Source: Acanthamoeba sp. SK_2022b (lineage: Eukaryota > Discosea > Longamoebia > Acanthamoebidae). Taken from it: 43,114 bases of DNA. Below, piece by piece: positions 10,628-19,603 of this stretch. How positions within the stretch are numbered: position 1 is the stretch's first letter; the number at the start of each line of letters is the position of its first letter. The notes below the pieces were generated by a model. The model did no database searches. It saw only the letters and a program-made list of their open reading frames with translations, and had not been told where the DNA came from. The DNA lies in contig JANDJZ010000463.1 in the NCBI GenBank assembly GCA_027943245.1, forward strand, positions 1 to 43,114, in the 5' to 3' direction. The translations under genes were made by a program, and so were the position numbers.

Positions 10628-11610
10628 GCGCGTGTGCGTGTGCGGCGGGTGGGCGCACCTGTTTTGGGTCGACGGGCGGACGAGCATCGACTTCTTCTCC
10701 TTGGTGGCGACGGGCTTGAGGATGGTCGGGTTCCGCTTCCTGTTCTCCACCTCGATGTGCATTCCCTGCCTCTGCCTGATCGTTCCCTGCTCTCGCCCCC
10801 CCCCCCCCCAACATCACACACACATGAGAGGCGCGCGAGATGGCGTGGGGGGGGAGAGGCGGGGCGCGCACGTTCTCGAGGACCTCCTTGCGGAGGTTGA
10901 TGGCCTGCTGCCTGAACCGGTCCAGAGCGCCGCGCGACGGCGAAGAGCCCACTGCACAAGCCACGCGCGTGATGACGTCAGCGCAGGGACACGAGCGCGA
11001 GGGTGGGGGGGGGAGCGCGATGGGCTCGGTACGAGATTCGCGGGGAGACTTGGGCGAGAGGAGGGCCTCCTTCTCCTCCTTCTCCTTGTCCCACGCCTGG
11101 ATGGTGACGTCCCAGTGCTCCACCAGGGACTCGAACGTCGGCCTGCCGAGCGGATCGTACATGCAGCATTCTGGTCGTATTTTTATATAAAAATAAATAA
11201 ACCACAAAAAATTAGCAAATTATTTGTATTTTTGCTTTTCACAATAAACAAAATAGACAATAAATAACAAAAAATTGTATTGAAAAAGGCATTGGGTGGG
11301 GGGCTCACCGATGACTGCGTCCTTGAACTCGGGGGGAGTGTCGGAGGGGATGATGGACAAGAAGCCCTGCACGTCCAACCCGAACGCTTCTTCGGGTCTG
11401 TGGGTCGACACATACGCGCACACACACCAACAAGTCGGTCGCGGTTCTTGAACTTGTGTGCGTGCCATGCGTACTTTCGCTGAATTTCTTCGGTGATCTT
11501 CTTGCGGGTGATGATCTCGATGAGCACGATGCCGTAGGAGAACACGTCCGCAGCGAACGAGTACGGCTCGCCCACGATGATCTCCGGCGCCATCCAGTCC
11601 TCCGTGCCTG

Positions 11611-11692
<82 letters not shown>

Positions 11693-12104
11693 AATGTGTG
11701 GGTTTGAATAAAGGGAGGGAGGTCGGCTGAGCCAGAGTCCACGCGTGGCATACCGCAGAGAGTCATGGGCCGCGGAGTGCGTTCGGCGATACGCGCGAAA
11801 CCAAAGTCGCAAAGCTTCACCTCCCCTCGGTCGGTCACCTGCGCGCATGCGTGTCAGTGGGCCACACGCGCGTCCATAAAACGAAGGAAAAAAGCGAAAG
11901 CGACGCGGGGGGGGGGGCATACGAGACAGTTCTTGGCCTTGAGGTCGCGATGGATGATGTTCTTGGAGTGGAGGTAGGCCATGGCGCACGCGAGCTCGAA
12001 GGCCAGCTGGGCCTTGTCCCGCCACGTCAGCCGGATGCTGCGGTTCTTGAGACGCTGGCGCAGATCACCGGCTTTCACGTACTGTTCCATTGTGTGTGTG
12101 CGTG

Positions 12105-12159
<55 letters not shown>

Positions 12160-13101
12160 GTTCGATGCATGGAACACGCACGCGCGCAACGACAAGGATG
12201 CCGAGTGAGAACGCGAGCGCGAGAAGCGTTTGCGGGAGCGTGGCGTGGCGTGGCGTGCAGACCTCGGTGACGATGTGGATGAGGTCGTTGGTGTGATCGT
12301 GCGAGATGCCAATGAACTGCACGATGCCCGGGTGTCGCACTCCCCTGTGCATTGCGTTGCGTTGCGTTGCGTTGCGTTGCGTTGCGTTGCGTTGCGTTGC
12401 GTTGCGTTGCGTTGCGTTGCGTTGCGTTGCGTTGCGTGCGGTGAGATCGGAGCGTCGGTGCTCGCGCAAGGCGGAGGGGAAAGAGCTACTTGAGAATGTT
12501 GATCTCCCGCTGGAGGTAGAGGAAGTTCATCTCGGCGTCCTCGTCGTTGGCCACCGGGAACACCGTCTTGATGGCCACCTGCAGGCCCAGGTACTTGCCC
12601 CTGCGGTGATGCGCCATCACAGCACGATGAGTCACACACACGCACGGAGACAGGTGCGCAATTACGGGCGGAGACTGTGATAAGGACACGAACCTGTGGA
12701 TGCTACCATAGGCTCCTGAGGGCGGTTAAAAATAATAATAATAATAAACCAATTTAAATAAAATAGGAAAAGTCACAGTTAATATTAAAAAAAGGGGCAA
12801 AGGTGAGCGCTGGCGCAAGGAAGCGCTGGGACGACACAACACGGAGTTTTTGCGGGGCGCAAAGAATGGAGGGACGGTACCCACGGCGATCTGCTCGCCA
12901 AAAGAGAGGTCGGCGAACTGAATATTCCACACAATCTCCAGATCATCTATATATATATATACAAAATAATGATTTTAAAAAATGAAGTAAAAGCGATAAA
13001 AATGGTGGACGTCAGTATTTCGGTTAAGGAGGGGGAAAGGAGGGTGAGGGACCAATGAAGCCGCCCAGTCGCTCACGGGCAGTGAGATAAGGGTCCGCCA
13101 T
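10246..13101 (-). CDS. TKL-group protein kinase
   Basis: Fourteen exons (minus; listed low to high): 10246..10346, 10436..10536, 10659..10765, 10872..10951, 11033..11170, 11309..11397, 11475..11607, 11754..11838, 11923..12081, 12263..12344, 12490..12600, 12694..12715, 12881..12946, 13053..13101. They give 440 aa. The kinase domain (about 30-310) has a glycine loop IAVGAYGSIHRG (first Gly replaced by Ala), VAIK, catalytic loop HRDLKAKNCLV, DFG in LCDFGFARI, and MAPEI, so it should be active. HRDLKAKNCLV and the overall pattern resemble LIMK/TESK-like TKL kinases of amoebae. The tail is Lys/Glu-rich and probably helical, with no known domain. The 22-bp exon 12694..12715 carries part of the glycine loop. 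The first exon and its donor (GTCCCT) are the least certain part. Confidence 0.85.
10566..10623 (+). repeat. (CA)n microsatellite in kinase intron
   Basis: About 29 CA units lie wholly inside the intron 10537..10658 of the kinase gene; the sense strand of the gene reads (TG)n. Confidence 0.95.
11613..11692 (+). repeat. (GACCAC)n hexanucleotide tandem repeat in kinase intron
   Basis: About 13 near-perfect GACCAC units lie in the intron 11608..11753, ending a few bases from the splice acceptor. On the sense strand it reads (GTGGTC)n and stays open in several frames, which produces spurious poly-Val and Arg-Gly open frames. Confidence 0.95.
12106..12158 (+). repeat. (GT)n microsatellite in kinase intron
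   Basis: About 26 GT units lie in the intron 12082..12262, which separates the kinase exons ending at the conserved hinge (HIVTE) and starting YVKAGDLRQRL. Confidence 0.95.
12352..12437 (+). repeat. (TTGCG)n pentanucleotide tandem repeat in kinase intron
   Basis: Seventeen perfect or near-perfect TTGCG units fill most of the intron 12345..12489, starting 7 bp from the splice acceptor on the sense strand. Confidence 0.95.
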
Positions 13102-13283
13102 GTCCTGCTGCTGTCTAACGAAAGCTTGCCTCTGACAACAAGGACAAAATGGAGGGGCAGTGTTGCCGGGTGGTGTGTGACGGGACAAGAACGCACAAGG
13201 TCCACCGACACGGAGTTGGCTTTGCCTCAAAATGTCAAACACGCACGCGGTGGTGTTCTGGCGCCAAAAGCAAAACGTGATAC

Positions 13284-13355
13284 TCCCCCGCCGGGATTTG
13301 AACCCGGGTCGTCCGCGTGACAGGCGGAAATGCTAGCCAACTACACCACAGGGGA
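13284..13355 (-). tRNA. tRNA-Asp (GTC)
   Basis: This 72-nt cloverleaf has acceptor arm TCCCCTG paired with CGGGGGA (one G-U), D arm GTGTAGTTGGCTAGCA, anticodon GTC in the loop CTGTCAC, and T arm GGGTTCAAATCCC. CCA is not encoded. A run of T follows 3' of the gene. It is identical to the opposite-strand copy at 13941. Confidence 0.95.
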
Positions 13356-13940
13356 TCTTGTTGATGAAACCTAAAACCAATTGATTGACAAAAATTTATT
13401 TGACTGAATGTTGTTTTAGAGGTCTTGGGGACTGTTCCTCCTGTTGTTTTCAGCCCTTTTATTGTTTCCTTACCAGTAGTGATACCCCCCTGCTGTAAAT
13501 GGGAAAAAAATGCTACCAAACTTTCTGGTTGCAGTACTATTTTTTTCCCACAGCACAACCTGTCCAGAAAAAAACCATCCAAAGATTCCATGCTGGGCAG
13601 AGTGAGATTTTGCTGGCCATGGGCAATCCTGGAGGAGGCTCCAGACAGAGCAAGGTCGAGGTAGCTGGCTGGCCCTGACTCAGCAGATTGTACAGCCCTG
13701 AGATCCTCTGTGTGGGAGAGCACAACACCTGTAAATTCGAATTTTTCACTCTATAATACAATCTCAATTGGCATCTTGAGCATGTTAGTGCTGTCCCACT
13801 TGGTTGTTTTGATTTTACAGTTCTCAAATTAATTTGGAGTTAAGACAACCTCTAAAACAAAAAACCACAATATATCGCAAAAAATACGTATTTTTTAGTC
13901 AAATAAATTCTTGTCAATTAGTTTGAGTTCCAACACCAGA

Positions 13941-14012
13941 TCCCCTGTGGTGTAGTTGGCTAGCATTTCCGCCTGTCACGCGGACGACCCGGGTTCAAAT
14001 CCCGGCGGGGGA
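13941..14012 (+). tRNA. tRNA-Asp (GTC), second copy
   Basis: This is a base-for-base match to the minus-strand gene at 13284..13355, pointing away from it. A TTTT polymerase III stop lies about 8 bp downstream. Confidence 0.95.
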
Positions 14013-14423
14013 GTATCACGTTTTGCTTTTGGCGCCAGAAAACCACCGCGTGCGCGAACTATCGCCTATAGGGGCTTGTTGGTGGCATTGGTGATTTTTT
14101 GGTTGGAAAAAAAAAAATCGATTGGCGACTTGGTGATTTTTTTAACCGACCATCCAGCATCGCCTCCACTCATCCTTTCCCGCCTGGCTTTATGTTAGGA
14201 AACTGGCTCGATGATGTAGATTAGCAGTAATGCACTTACCATCTTAAGGTGGCGTCTTTGCGTGATGGCTTCGATCCCGGATATTTGGTAGATAAAAGGG
14301 GGGAAGAGCACGGAGAATTGGTGGTGTACTTGAGGAGGGGCCGGCGAGCGCCAGCCCTTTCCTTTCTTCTTCTCCCCTACCTCGGCCCTTGTTCAATCAA
14401 TTCCCCCACGTCGAGGATCAATC

Positions 14424-15234
14424 ATGAACGCTCAGAAGCTCGCCCAGCTCCAGCAGGGAGTCCGGATCGGTGGTAAGGGTACCCCCAGGAGGAAGCACAA
14501 GGCCCCCAGGTAATACTCGCGCAGTACAACGGTTGGCAAGCGATAGGAAATGCCAATTTCGAGTGATGGCAGCGCGGCGCGTAGGAGCCGTGTGATCATT
14601 TCCTTCTTCGCTCGCTCATCGCTCTTACCCCGGCACACTTTAGGAAGAAGAACGCCACCACTGATGACAAGAAGCTGCAGGGTCAGCTCCAGAAGCTCGG
14701 CTGCCAGCCCATGCAGGGTACCCTGCCCAATCTGAGCTAATTTTTTAACATTCTCCTTCGCCGGCGAATGCCCTCCCTTCACTACTCCTTCATTTCATCG
14801 CCCTGGCGCATCCTAGAGTTTGCCTTGTAATTCCGCGGTGATTACTCACTGGAGTTTCGCTACGCAGGTATTGAGGAGGTCAACCTCTACAAGGAGGACG
14901 GCACTGTGATTCACTTCAACAACCCCAAGTTCCACGTTGGAAGCGGAGCTACCATGTATGTCGTGAGCGGCCGTGCCGAGAACAAGACCATTCAGGACAT
15001 TCTTCCTTCCCTCCTCCAGAACTCCGCTCTCAGCCAGGCTGCCGCTGCGGCCGCTGCTGCCAAGAAGGTTCCTTTCCCTCCATCTACGGATTTCACCGCG
15101 ATCAGCTGCCATTTCAGCGATTTCCGCTCAATTTTTCAAGAATGTCCCTTAACATCATCATTTTTGTGGCTGGTGACATGCAGGGTGGTGATGATGACGT
15201 GCCCGAACTCGTTGAGAGCTTCGAGTCCTCGTAA
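14424..15234 (+). CDS. Nascent polypeptide-associated complex subunit beta (BTF3 family)
   Basis: Exons are 14424..14509, 14644..14717, 14868..15067 and 15184..15234, giving 136 aa. The N-terminal ribosome-binding patch is RIGGKGTPRRKHKAPRKK. The NAC domain follows (LQKLGCQPMQGIEEVNLYK, then IHFNNPKFHVG and ENKTIQDILPSLL), then an Ala-rich linker and an acidic tail ending ELVESFESS. NAC-beta pairs with NAC-alpha at the ribosome exit tunnel and shields nascent chains from mistargeting. Length and motif order match the eukaryotic family. It is convergent with the EngB gene, whose stop is 104 bp away. Confidence 0.96.
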
Positions 15235-15262
15235 ATGTTTCTTCGCGCACCAAGAGACAAAC

Positions 15263-15268
15263 AATAAA
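15263..15268 (+). promoter_or_regulatory. Poly(A) signal AATAAA for the NAC-beta gene
   Basis: A canonical AATAAA lies 29 bp after the NAC-beta stop codon, in the short gap before the convergent EngB-like gene. Confidence 0.7.
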
Positions 15269-15337
15269 CCCTTACTGCCCCACAATCGTTGCCCAATTCG
15301 CGGCAATACCGCTCTACGATATCGACTGAAGAAATCG

Positions 15338-16607
15338 TCAGGATGAATTGGATTTTGCCGCTCGCATTATGGCTACGCGAAGCTCGTCAACGCCAAGCCC
15401 ATCCTTGCTGGTGATGTGGATTATGGGCGAGCAGAAGGGCCGCCGCTTGAGGTGTTCCTTCGCCTCCGCCATAGCCTGGAAGATCTCTCTGCCGGTGAGC
15501 TTGTCGGCCTTGGTGAGTACGAGCTGGTGTGGCAGTGCGTGTGTGTTGAGCATCCGGAGCACCTCCTCGTCCTTGTCCGTGATGCCTCGTCGAGAGTCAA
15601 TCAGCACGCACGTATTGAGCAGCCTACGGGATGGTGGTGGTGATGATGAGGAGGACTACGTCCAAGTAGAACAAAGCGCTAGTCGGCAGAAGGGGAAAAG
15701 GGATACGAACGACTTGCGTGTAGTGAGGAAGGTGTTAACAAACTGCTGCCACTCCCGCACAATACTCACTGGAGCCTTGGCGTAGCCGTAGCCTGCGAGA
15801 GGAAGGCCAAAGAGAGTGAGCAAGACACGAAGGAAAGGGGAGCATGTAGTAGAGGCGTGCCTGGCAAATCGACCAGCTTTATATCGCCAGCCTGGTAAAA
15901 GTTGATGGTTTGTGTGCGTCCCTGAGGCCGCGATCACAAAGGCGATGGTCAATAAACGCACACGAAAGAGCCAGCAGAGAAGGGAGAGAAGAAAGCGCAC
16001 AGGTGTGTTGGAGGTGCGCGCAAGGCCCCGCTTAGCCATCAGGGCGTTGAGCAGCGATGACTTCCCTACGTTCGACCTCCCTACGAACGCAAACTGCCGA
16101 AGTGGAAGTAGCATACAAAATGAATAACAAAATACATAAAAATGCACAAATAATAAGTATAAAAGGCACCTCGGGCTGGGTCTCGCCAGGAAGGTTGGGA
16201 GCGGCAACGCTGGAAGCCAGGAAAGAGGCTCCCCTGGTGAAGAAGGCTTGGGCCGCCTTGCGCTCCTCCTCCGTTATCGATTGCACGAAGGCAACTGTGG
16301 CCGGCGTTATAGGGAGGGCAGGGTCGGAGGGATCGCGTGAAGCAATGTACTGAAGCACGCCCGCTAGCTTCTTCTCCTTTCGGTTGGTGGAAGCACTTGT
16401 TGTGCGGAGTGCTGATGGGCGTTGCGACGGTTGAGCAGATGATGATGCGGCAGGCACGAAACTGCCCGAAGATGACAGCCGTGCAAATCGCAGCGGAGCT
16501 GCATGTGTAGAAACAGTCGAGGTTAACCGCAACGAGGTGCAGTCAAGCAGGGCGTGCGGGACAGCTGGCGAGCCAGAACGCAACACCCGCACAGTCGACC
16601 TTTGCAT
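15338..16607 (-). CDS. EngB/YihA-type ribosome-assembly GTPase, organelle-targeted
   Basis: Exons (minus; low to high) are 15338..15623, 15711..15792, 15861..15921, 16001..16093 and 16170..16607, giving 319 aa. The ATG at 16607 opens an Arg/Ser/Ala-rich leader of about 100 residues ([20 protein letters not shown]) typical of mitochondrial import. The G domain has G1 [10 protein letters not shown]3 DLPGYGYAK, G4 LTKADKL and G5 TSKDG, in the compact order of the EngB family, which helps assemble the large subunit of bacterial-type ribosomes. A role in the mitochondrial ribosome is inferred. The intron 15793..15860 starts with GC (donor AG|GCACGC), and no GT donor would restore the conserved DLPGYG. 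Confidence 0.92.
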
Positions 16608-16900
16608 CTTCTCCGTCACAAAAATAATCAAGATAAATCATTTGAGAAAAAGAGAGAGAAATATCGAATGGCGGGGCACAACCTTATTGAGGGCTGAGGT
16701 GCTACTACAAAGAAAGCTGTCATAACGATCATTTACAGGGCCCCTTTGGAGTGTCGAGATGGAAATTTCGACCATTGTCGCAGCGGACGGCGGCGAAGCC
16801 ATCACCACTGGCCCATTTTATGAACAGGAGAGAGTGGGGACTGGATTTGGTGGAAAACCGGGAAGGTAGGGGGACACTTTTCCGGCTGCGCTGTAGCGGG

Positions 16901-16935
16901 CCAGCCAATGGCATGCTCGCCACTCACCTATAAAT
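16901..16935 (+). promoter_or_regulatory. CCAAT element and TATA box of the Val/Pro-rich secreted-protein gene
   Basis: CCAGCCAATGG at 16901..16911 and TATAAAT at 16929..16935 lie 140 and 112 bp before the ATG at 17041, in a 433-bp divergent gap. The same 11-mer precedes the next secreted-protein gene. Confidence 0.65.
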
Positions 16936-17040
16936 CCTAACCCACTTTGGTCCATAAAATCTCATCAGCTGCTCACACTCTACAATCAACCATCCCTTCT
17001 CCGACTCCTTCTAAAGGTCTCCTTCGATACTAATCACGAC

Positions 17041-18030
17041 ATGAAGCTGCTGTTCGTCCTCTTCTCCTTGTATCTTGTGGCCTTCGCCTCTGGGCAAACC
17101 ACAACCACCACCGCCGCCATCTCCAATGCTACCACCATCGCCGATGTGACCAAGACCGTGACCGGCGCAACTGGCGCGGTGGTACGCATCAACCACTTAC
17201 CACGATCGATTTCCTGTGACACCCACACGATGTGTAATGGCACCAATCACAGAGCGCGGAGGTCATCCCGGGTAAGATCGTAGTACAGCCGCCTGCCGTT
17301 CAACCGCCGGCGCTCCGAGTGCAGCCGGGCATCGTCAACGTGCCCGCGTTCGCCGTGGTGCCTCCGCCCGTGCAGCCTCCTCCGCTCACCATCCAGCCCC
17401 CTCCCGTGCAGCCCACCTCCATGGTCGTCACTCCGGCGCCTCTTCAGGTTCGAACCTCGACCCAACTCCCCGCTAATTTTCTCTCTTTTTAGCTCCTGTG
17501 CTTTTACTAACCACCTCACACCTGTTACCTCGGAAACCACACAGGGAGCCAGCATGCAGGTGACGTTCACCCCGATCGCGGTGCCTCCCGTGACGGTCAA
17601 CCTGCCTGCCGTGTCGGTGCCCCCGATCGTGATCCAGATCCCCGCCTTCACAGTCTTCCCGCCGGCTGTCAGCCTCGCGCCTATCACCGTCCAGCCCCCG
17701 TCCGTGACCATCGAGAACATCGAGATGACCCCTGCCCCTCTTCAGGGAGCCGCCATCACTGTCGAGATGCCCGCCGTCTCGGTGCCGCCGATCACTGTCA
17801 CTCCTCCCGTCGTCCAGGGCGAGGCCTTCACCGTCACCCCGTCGCCCGTCCAGCCGCCGGCCTTCACCGTCACCCCGCCCCCGGTCACTCCCCCTCCCGT
17901 GGCCATCGAGCAGACGCAGACCACGACCAAGACCCTCTCCATCCCGGAGACCACTGCGGCCGTGGCCGTTGTGGGCACCACTGGCGGCACCACCACCGTC
18001 GGCGCTGTCTCCAGCACCAAGACTGTCTAA
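17041..18030 (+). CDS. Secreted Val/Pro/Thr-rich repetitive protein
   Basis: Exons are 17041..17181, 17253..17447 and 17545..18030, giving 273 aa. A classic signal peptide (MKLLFVLFSLYLVAFASG) precedes a Thr-rich stretch. Residues about 50-240 are built from about 20 short units of the form (V/F)xVxPPxV, such as AFTVTPSPVQPP and VSVPPITVTPP. The tail is Thr/Gly/Val-rich. There is no cysteine and no catalytic domain. The alternating beta-prone and Pro-Pro units suggest an extended extracellular or wall structural protein, possibly O-glycosylated. The name of the family is not known to me. The gene sits head to tail with another secreted-protein gene. Confidence 0.85.
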
Positions 18031-18583
18031 GCCCGTGCATCGCCAGCGATGCCCGCGAGCAAGTGATGAGGTGGGATCGGGCCATATCGGCTGGAAAGCT
18101 TCCCTTCGTCTTCTTCATCGACCACCTCCTCAACTACCTCTCACTTCAACTCTTTTAACCCCCGCTTTTGGTCACCTCTTTCTTGAAGAGGTGTTTAATT
18201 CAACATTAAAGTTTTCCTTATGATGATGTTGGCGTTGCGTCAAGCACCTCACCGTGATTGGGTGCTTATGGGAGAGCTCTCCCAACTTCATCTGAACTAC
18301 CTCCATCCAGCCAGGGGTCACCAAAGCGATCATTTTTGCGGAAATTCCGATAGAAGAAGGTTATGGGGCGTGTTGTCTGGGTCTTCCTACGAAATCCTGC
18401 CGAAAACGACTAACTGATTGGCCCAGCCAGCCAATGGGCAACGTCTGCCTCCGGCCTCTCGCAACTACAAAACCTCGAGCTTGTTCACTCATTCACATCA
18501 TCCAAACTCAAGGACCTGAACAGCCCGACCTCTAGCAACACACAGCCACCAGTTCAACACCAACGCCAATCACAGCCTCCATC
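18031..18583 (+). promoter_or_regulatory. Intergenic region with shared CCAAT element
   Basis: An ATTAAA at 18205..18210 probably ends the upstream transcript. CCAGCCAATGG at 18427..18437 repeats the element of the upstream gene at a similar distance (147 bp) from the next ATG. No TATA box is obvious, and no gene was seen. Confidence 0.55.
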
Positions 18584-19381
18584 ATGAAGTCCGCTCTGAT
18601 CATCGTCCTCACCGTGCTCTTCGCCGCGCTGGCCCTGGCCCAGCAGCCCCCCGTCCAGTTCGCGAGCTCGGGTCTGACGGCCCGCGTTGACCCGGCCGAT
18701 GGCTCCGTCAAGATCTGGGAGACCAACACCGACCGTGTCTTCACCCACAGCTTCGTGACGCTTCAGGAGGTCGACACCAGCAACACCGTCGTTCGCTCGG
18801 TGGCCAACTTCGACAACCAGGTCTACACCGTGTCCAGCCCCAGCACCGAGAACGCCGTCCAGATGGTCAACGCCACCTCGGTGACCCTTACCGCCAGCGT
18901 CTCCGTGGCCACGCCCGGCACCAACACCACCTCGGGCGCCACACTCGCGGTCACCTTCTTCATCTTCACCGCCGAAGGCTCGCTCTTCTACAACGGCCAG
19001 AACGTGTCGGTCGCCCCCGACCACATGTACATCACCTACCAGCTCCAGGGCTGGCCCATCCAGAGCACCAACAACACCATGACCATCCGCGTGCGCCTCG
19101 CCACGCCCGGCAAGACCGGCACCTTCTCCTCCCCCGTGCTTCGCCTGGACAACGGCGCTGCCATCACCTTCGCCACCACCGCCAACGAGTCGCCCGCCCA
19201 GGTGACTGTCACCAAGGGCTCGAGCGCCGTCGAGTACAACATGAACTTCAAGGCCGCCACCAACTCGGCCTTCGACGCCCTGTGGAGCGTCGAGCCTGCC
19301 TCTGACTCGGGCTCCGGCTCCGGCTCCGACGACGGCTCTGCCGCTTCGACCCTGTCGTCGCCCCTCTTCGCCCTCTTCTAA
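18584..19381 (+). CDS. Secreted glycoprotein of unknown family
   Basis: A single exon encodes 265 aa. A signal peptide (SALIIVLTVLFAALALAQ) is followed by a beta-rich body with several N-glycosylation sequons (NATS, NTTS, NVSV, NNTM, NESP), no cysteine, and a conserved-looking core YITYQLQGWPIQ followed by TIRVRLATPG. The C terminus is a Ser/Gly/Asp spacer (SDSGSGSGSDDGSAAS) then a short hydrophobic tail, which could be a weak GPI-attachment signal. Codon use is strongly GC-ending, as expected for a well-expressed gene. I do not recognise the domain; an extracellular or surface role is inferred. Confidence 0.85.
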   Translation: MKSALIIVLTVLFAALALAQQPPVQFASSGLTARVDPADGSVKIWETNTDRVFTHSFVTLQEVDTSNTVVRSVANFDNQVYTVSSPSTENAVQMVNATSVTLTASVSVATPGTNTTSGATLAVTFFIFTAEGSLFYNGQNVSVAPDHMYITYQLQGWPIQSTNNTMTIRVRLATPGKTGTFSSPVLRLDNGAAITFATTANESPAQVTVTKGSSAVEYNMNFKAATNSAFDALWSVEPASDSGSGSGSDDGSAASTLSSPLFALF

Positions 19382-19603
19382 GCCCGCGCGTAAGCCTGGC
19401 CGATTCTCCCTCCTCTCCCTTCTTGGTCGCATTGGCGATCCTATTTTCCATCATAGTAGTTTACAGAACATAATATATATTCTGGCGTTGCCAGTCACCC
19501 TACCTGTAATCGCCTCCTTCCTTTGTGTTGTTCGCGGTTCGGACATTAATGTGAATCACTTCAGATTATGTAAACACAAGCTATCAGTTCAGCCGTTGTT
19601 GAT

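Larger units (their letters stand above)
13241..14056. repeat. Imperfect inverted repeat with a tRNA-Asp gene in each arm
   Basis: The left arm (about 13241-13425) reappears as reverse complement in the right arm (about 13850-14056). The 72-bp tRNA parts are identical, the roughly 43-bp flank beyond each tRNA 3' end has one mismatch (both contain TTTTGCTTTTGGCGCCAGAA), and the tRNA 5' flanks share AGTCAAATAAATT and CCTCTAAAACA blocks with indels between. The spacer of about 420 bp is AT-richer than the genes and holds no recognisable gene. Confidence 0.85.

Noticed and set aside
11220..11690. Long minus-strand open frame with poly-Val, and an overlapping Arg-Gly frame
   Set aside because: Both are translations of the (GACCAC)n intron repeat; the kinase exons on either side join cleanly in phase across it.
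11613..11692. Regular repeat array that could suggest a CRISPR
   Set aside because: The units are 6 bp with no spacers, inside a eukaryotic intron.
13235..13723. Minus-strand open frame spanning a tRNA gene and the palindrome core
   Set aside because: It reads through the tRNA-Asp gene and has no recognisable domain or splice support.
14424..14758. NAC-beta ending at MQGTLPNLS with a stop after 14735
   Set aside because: That is read-through into an intron; the next exon continues the NAC domain in phase.
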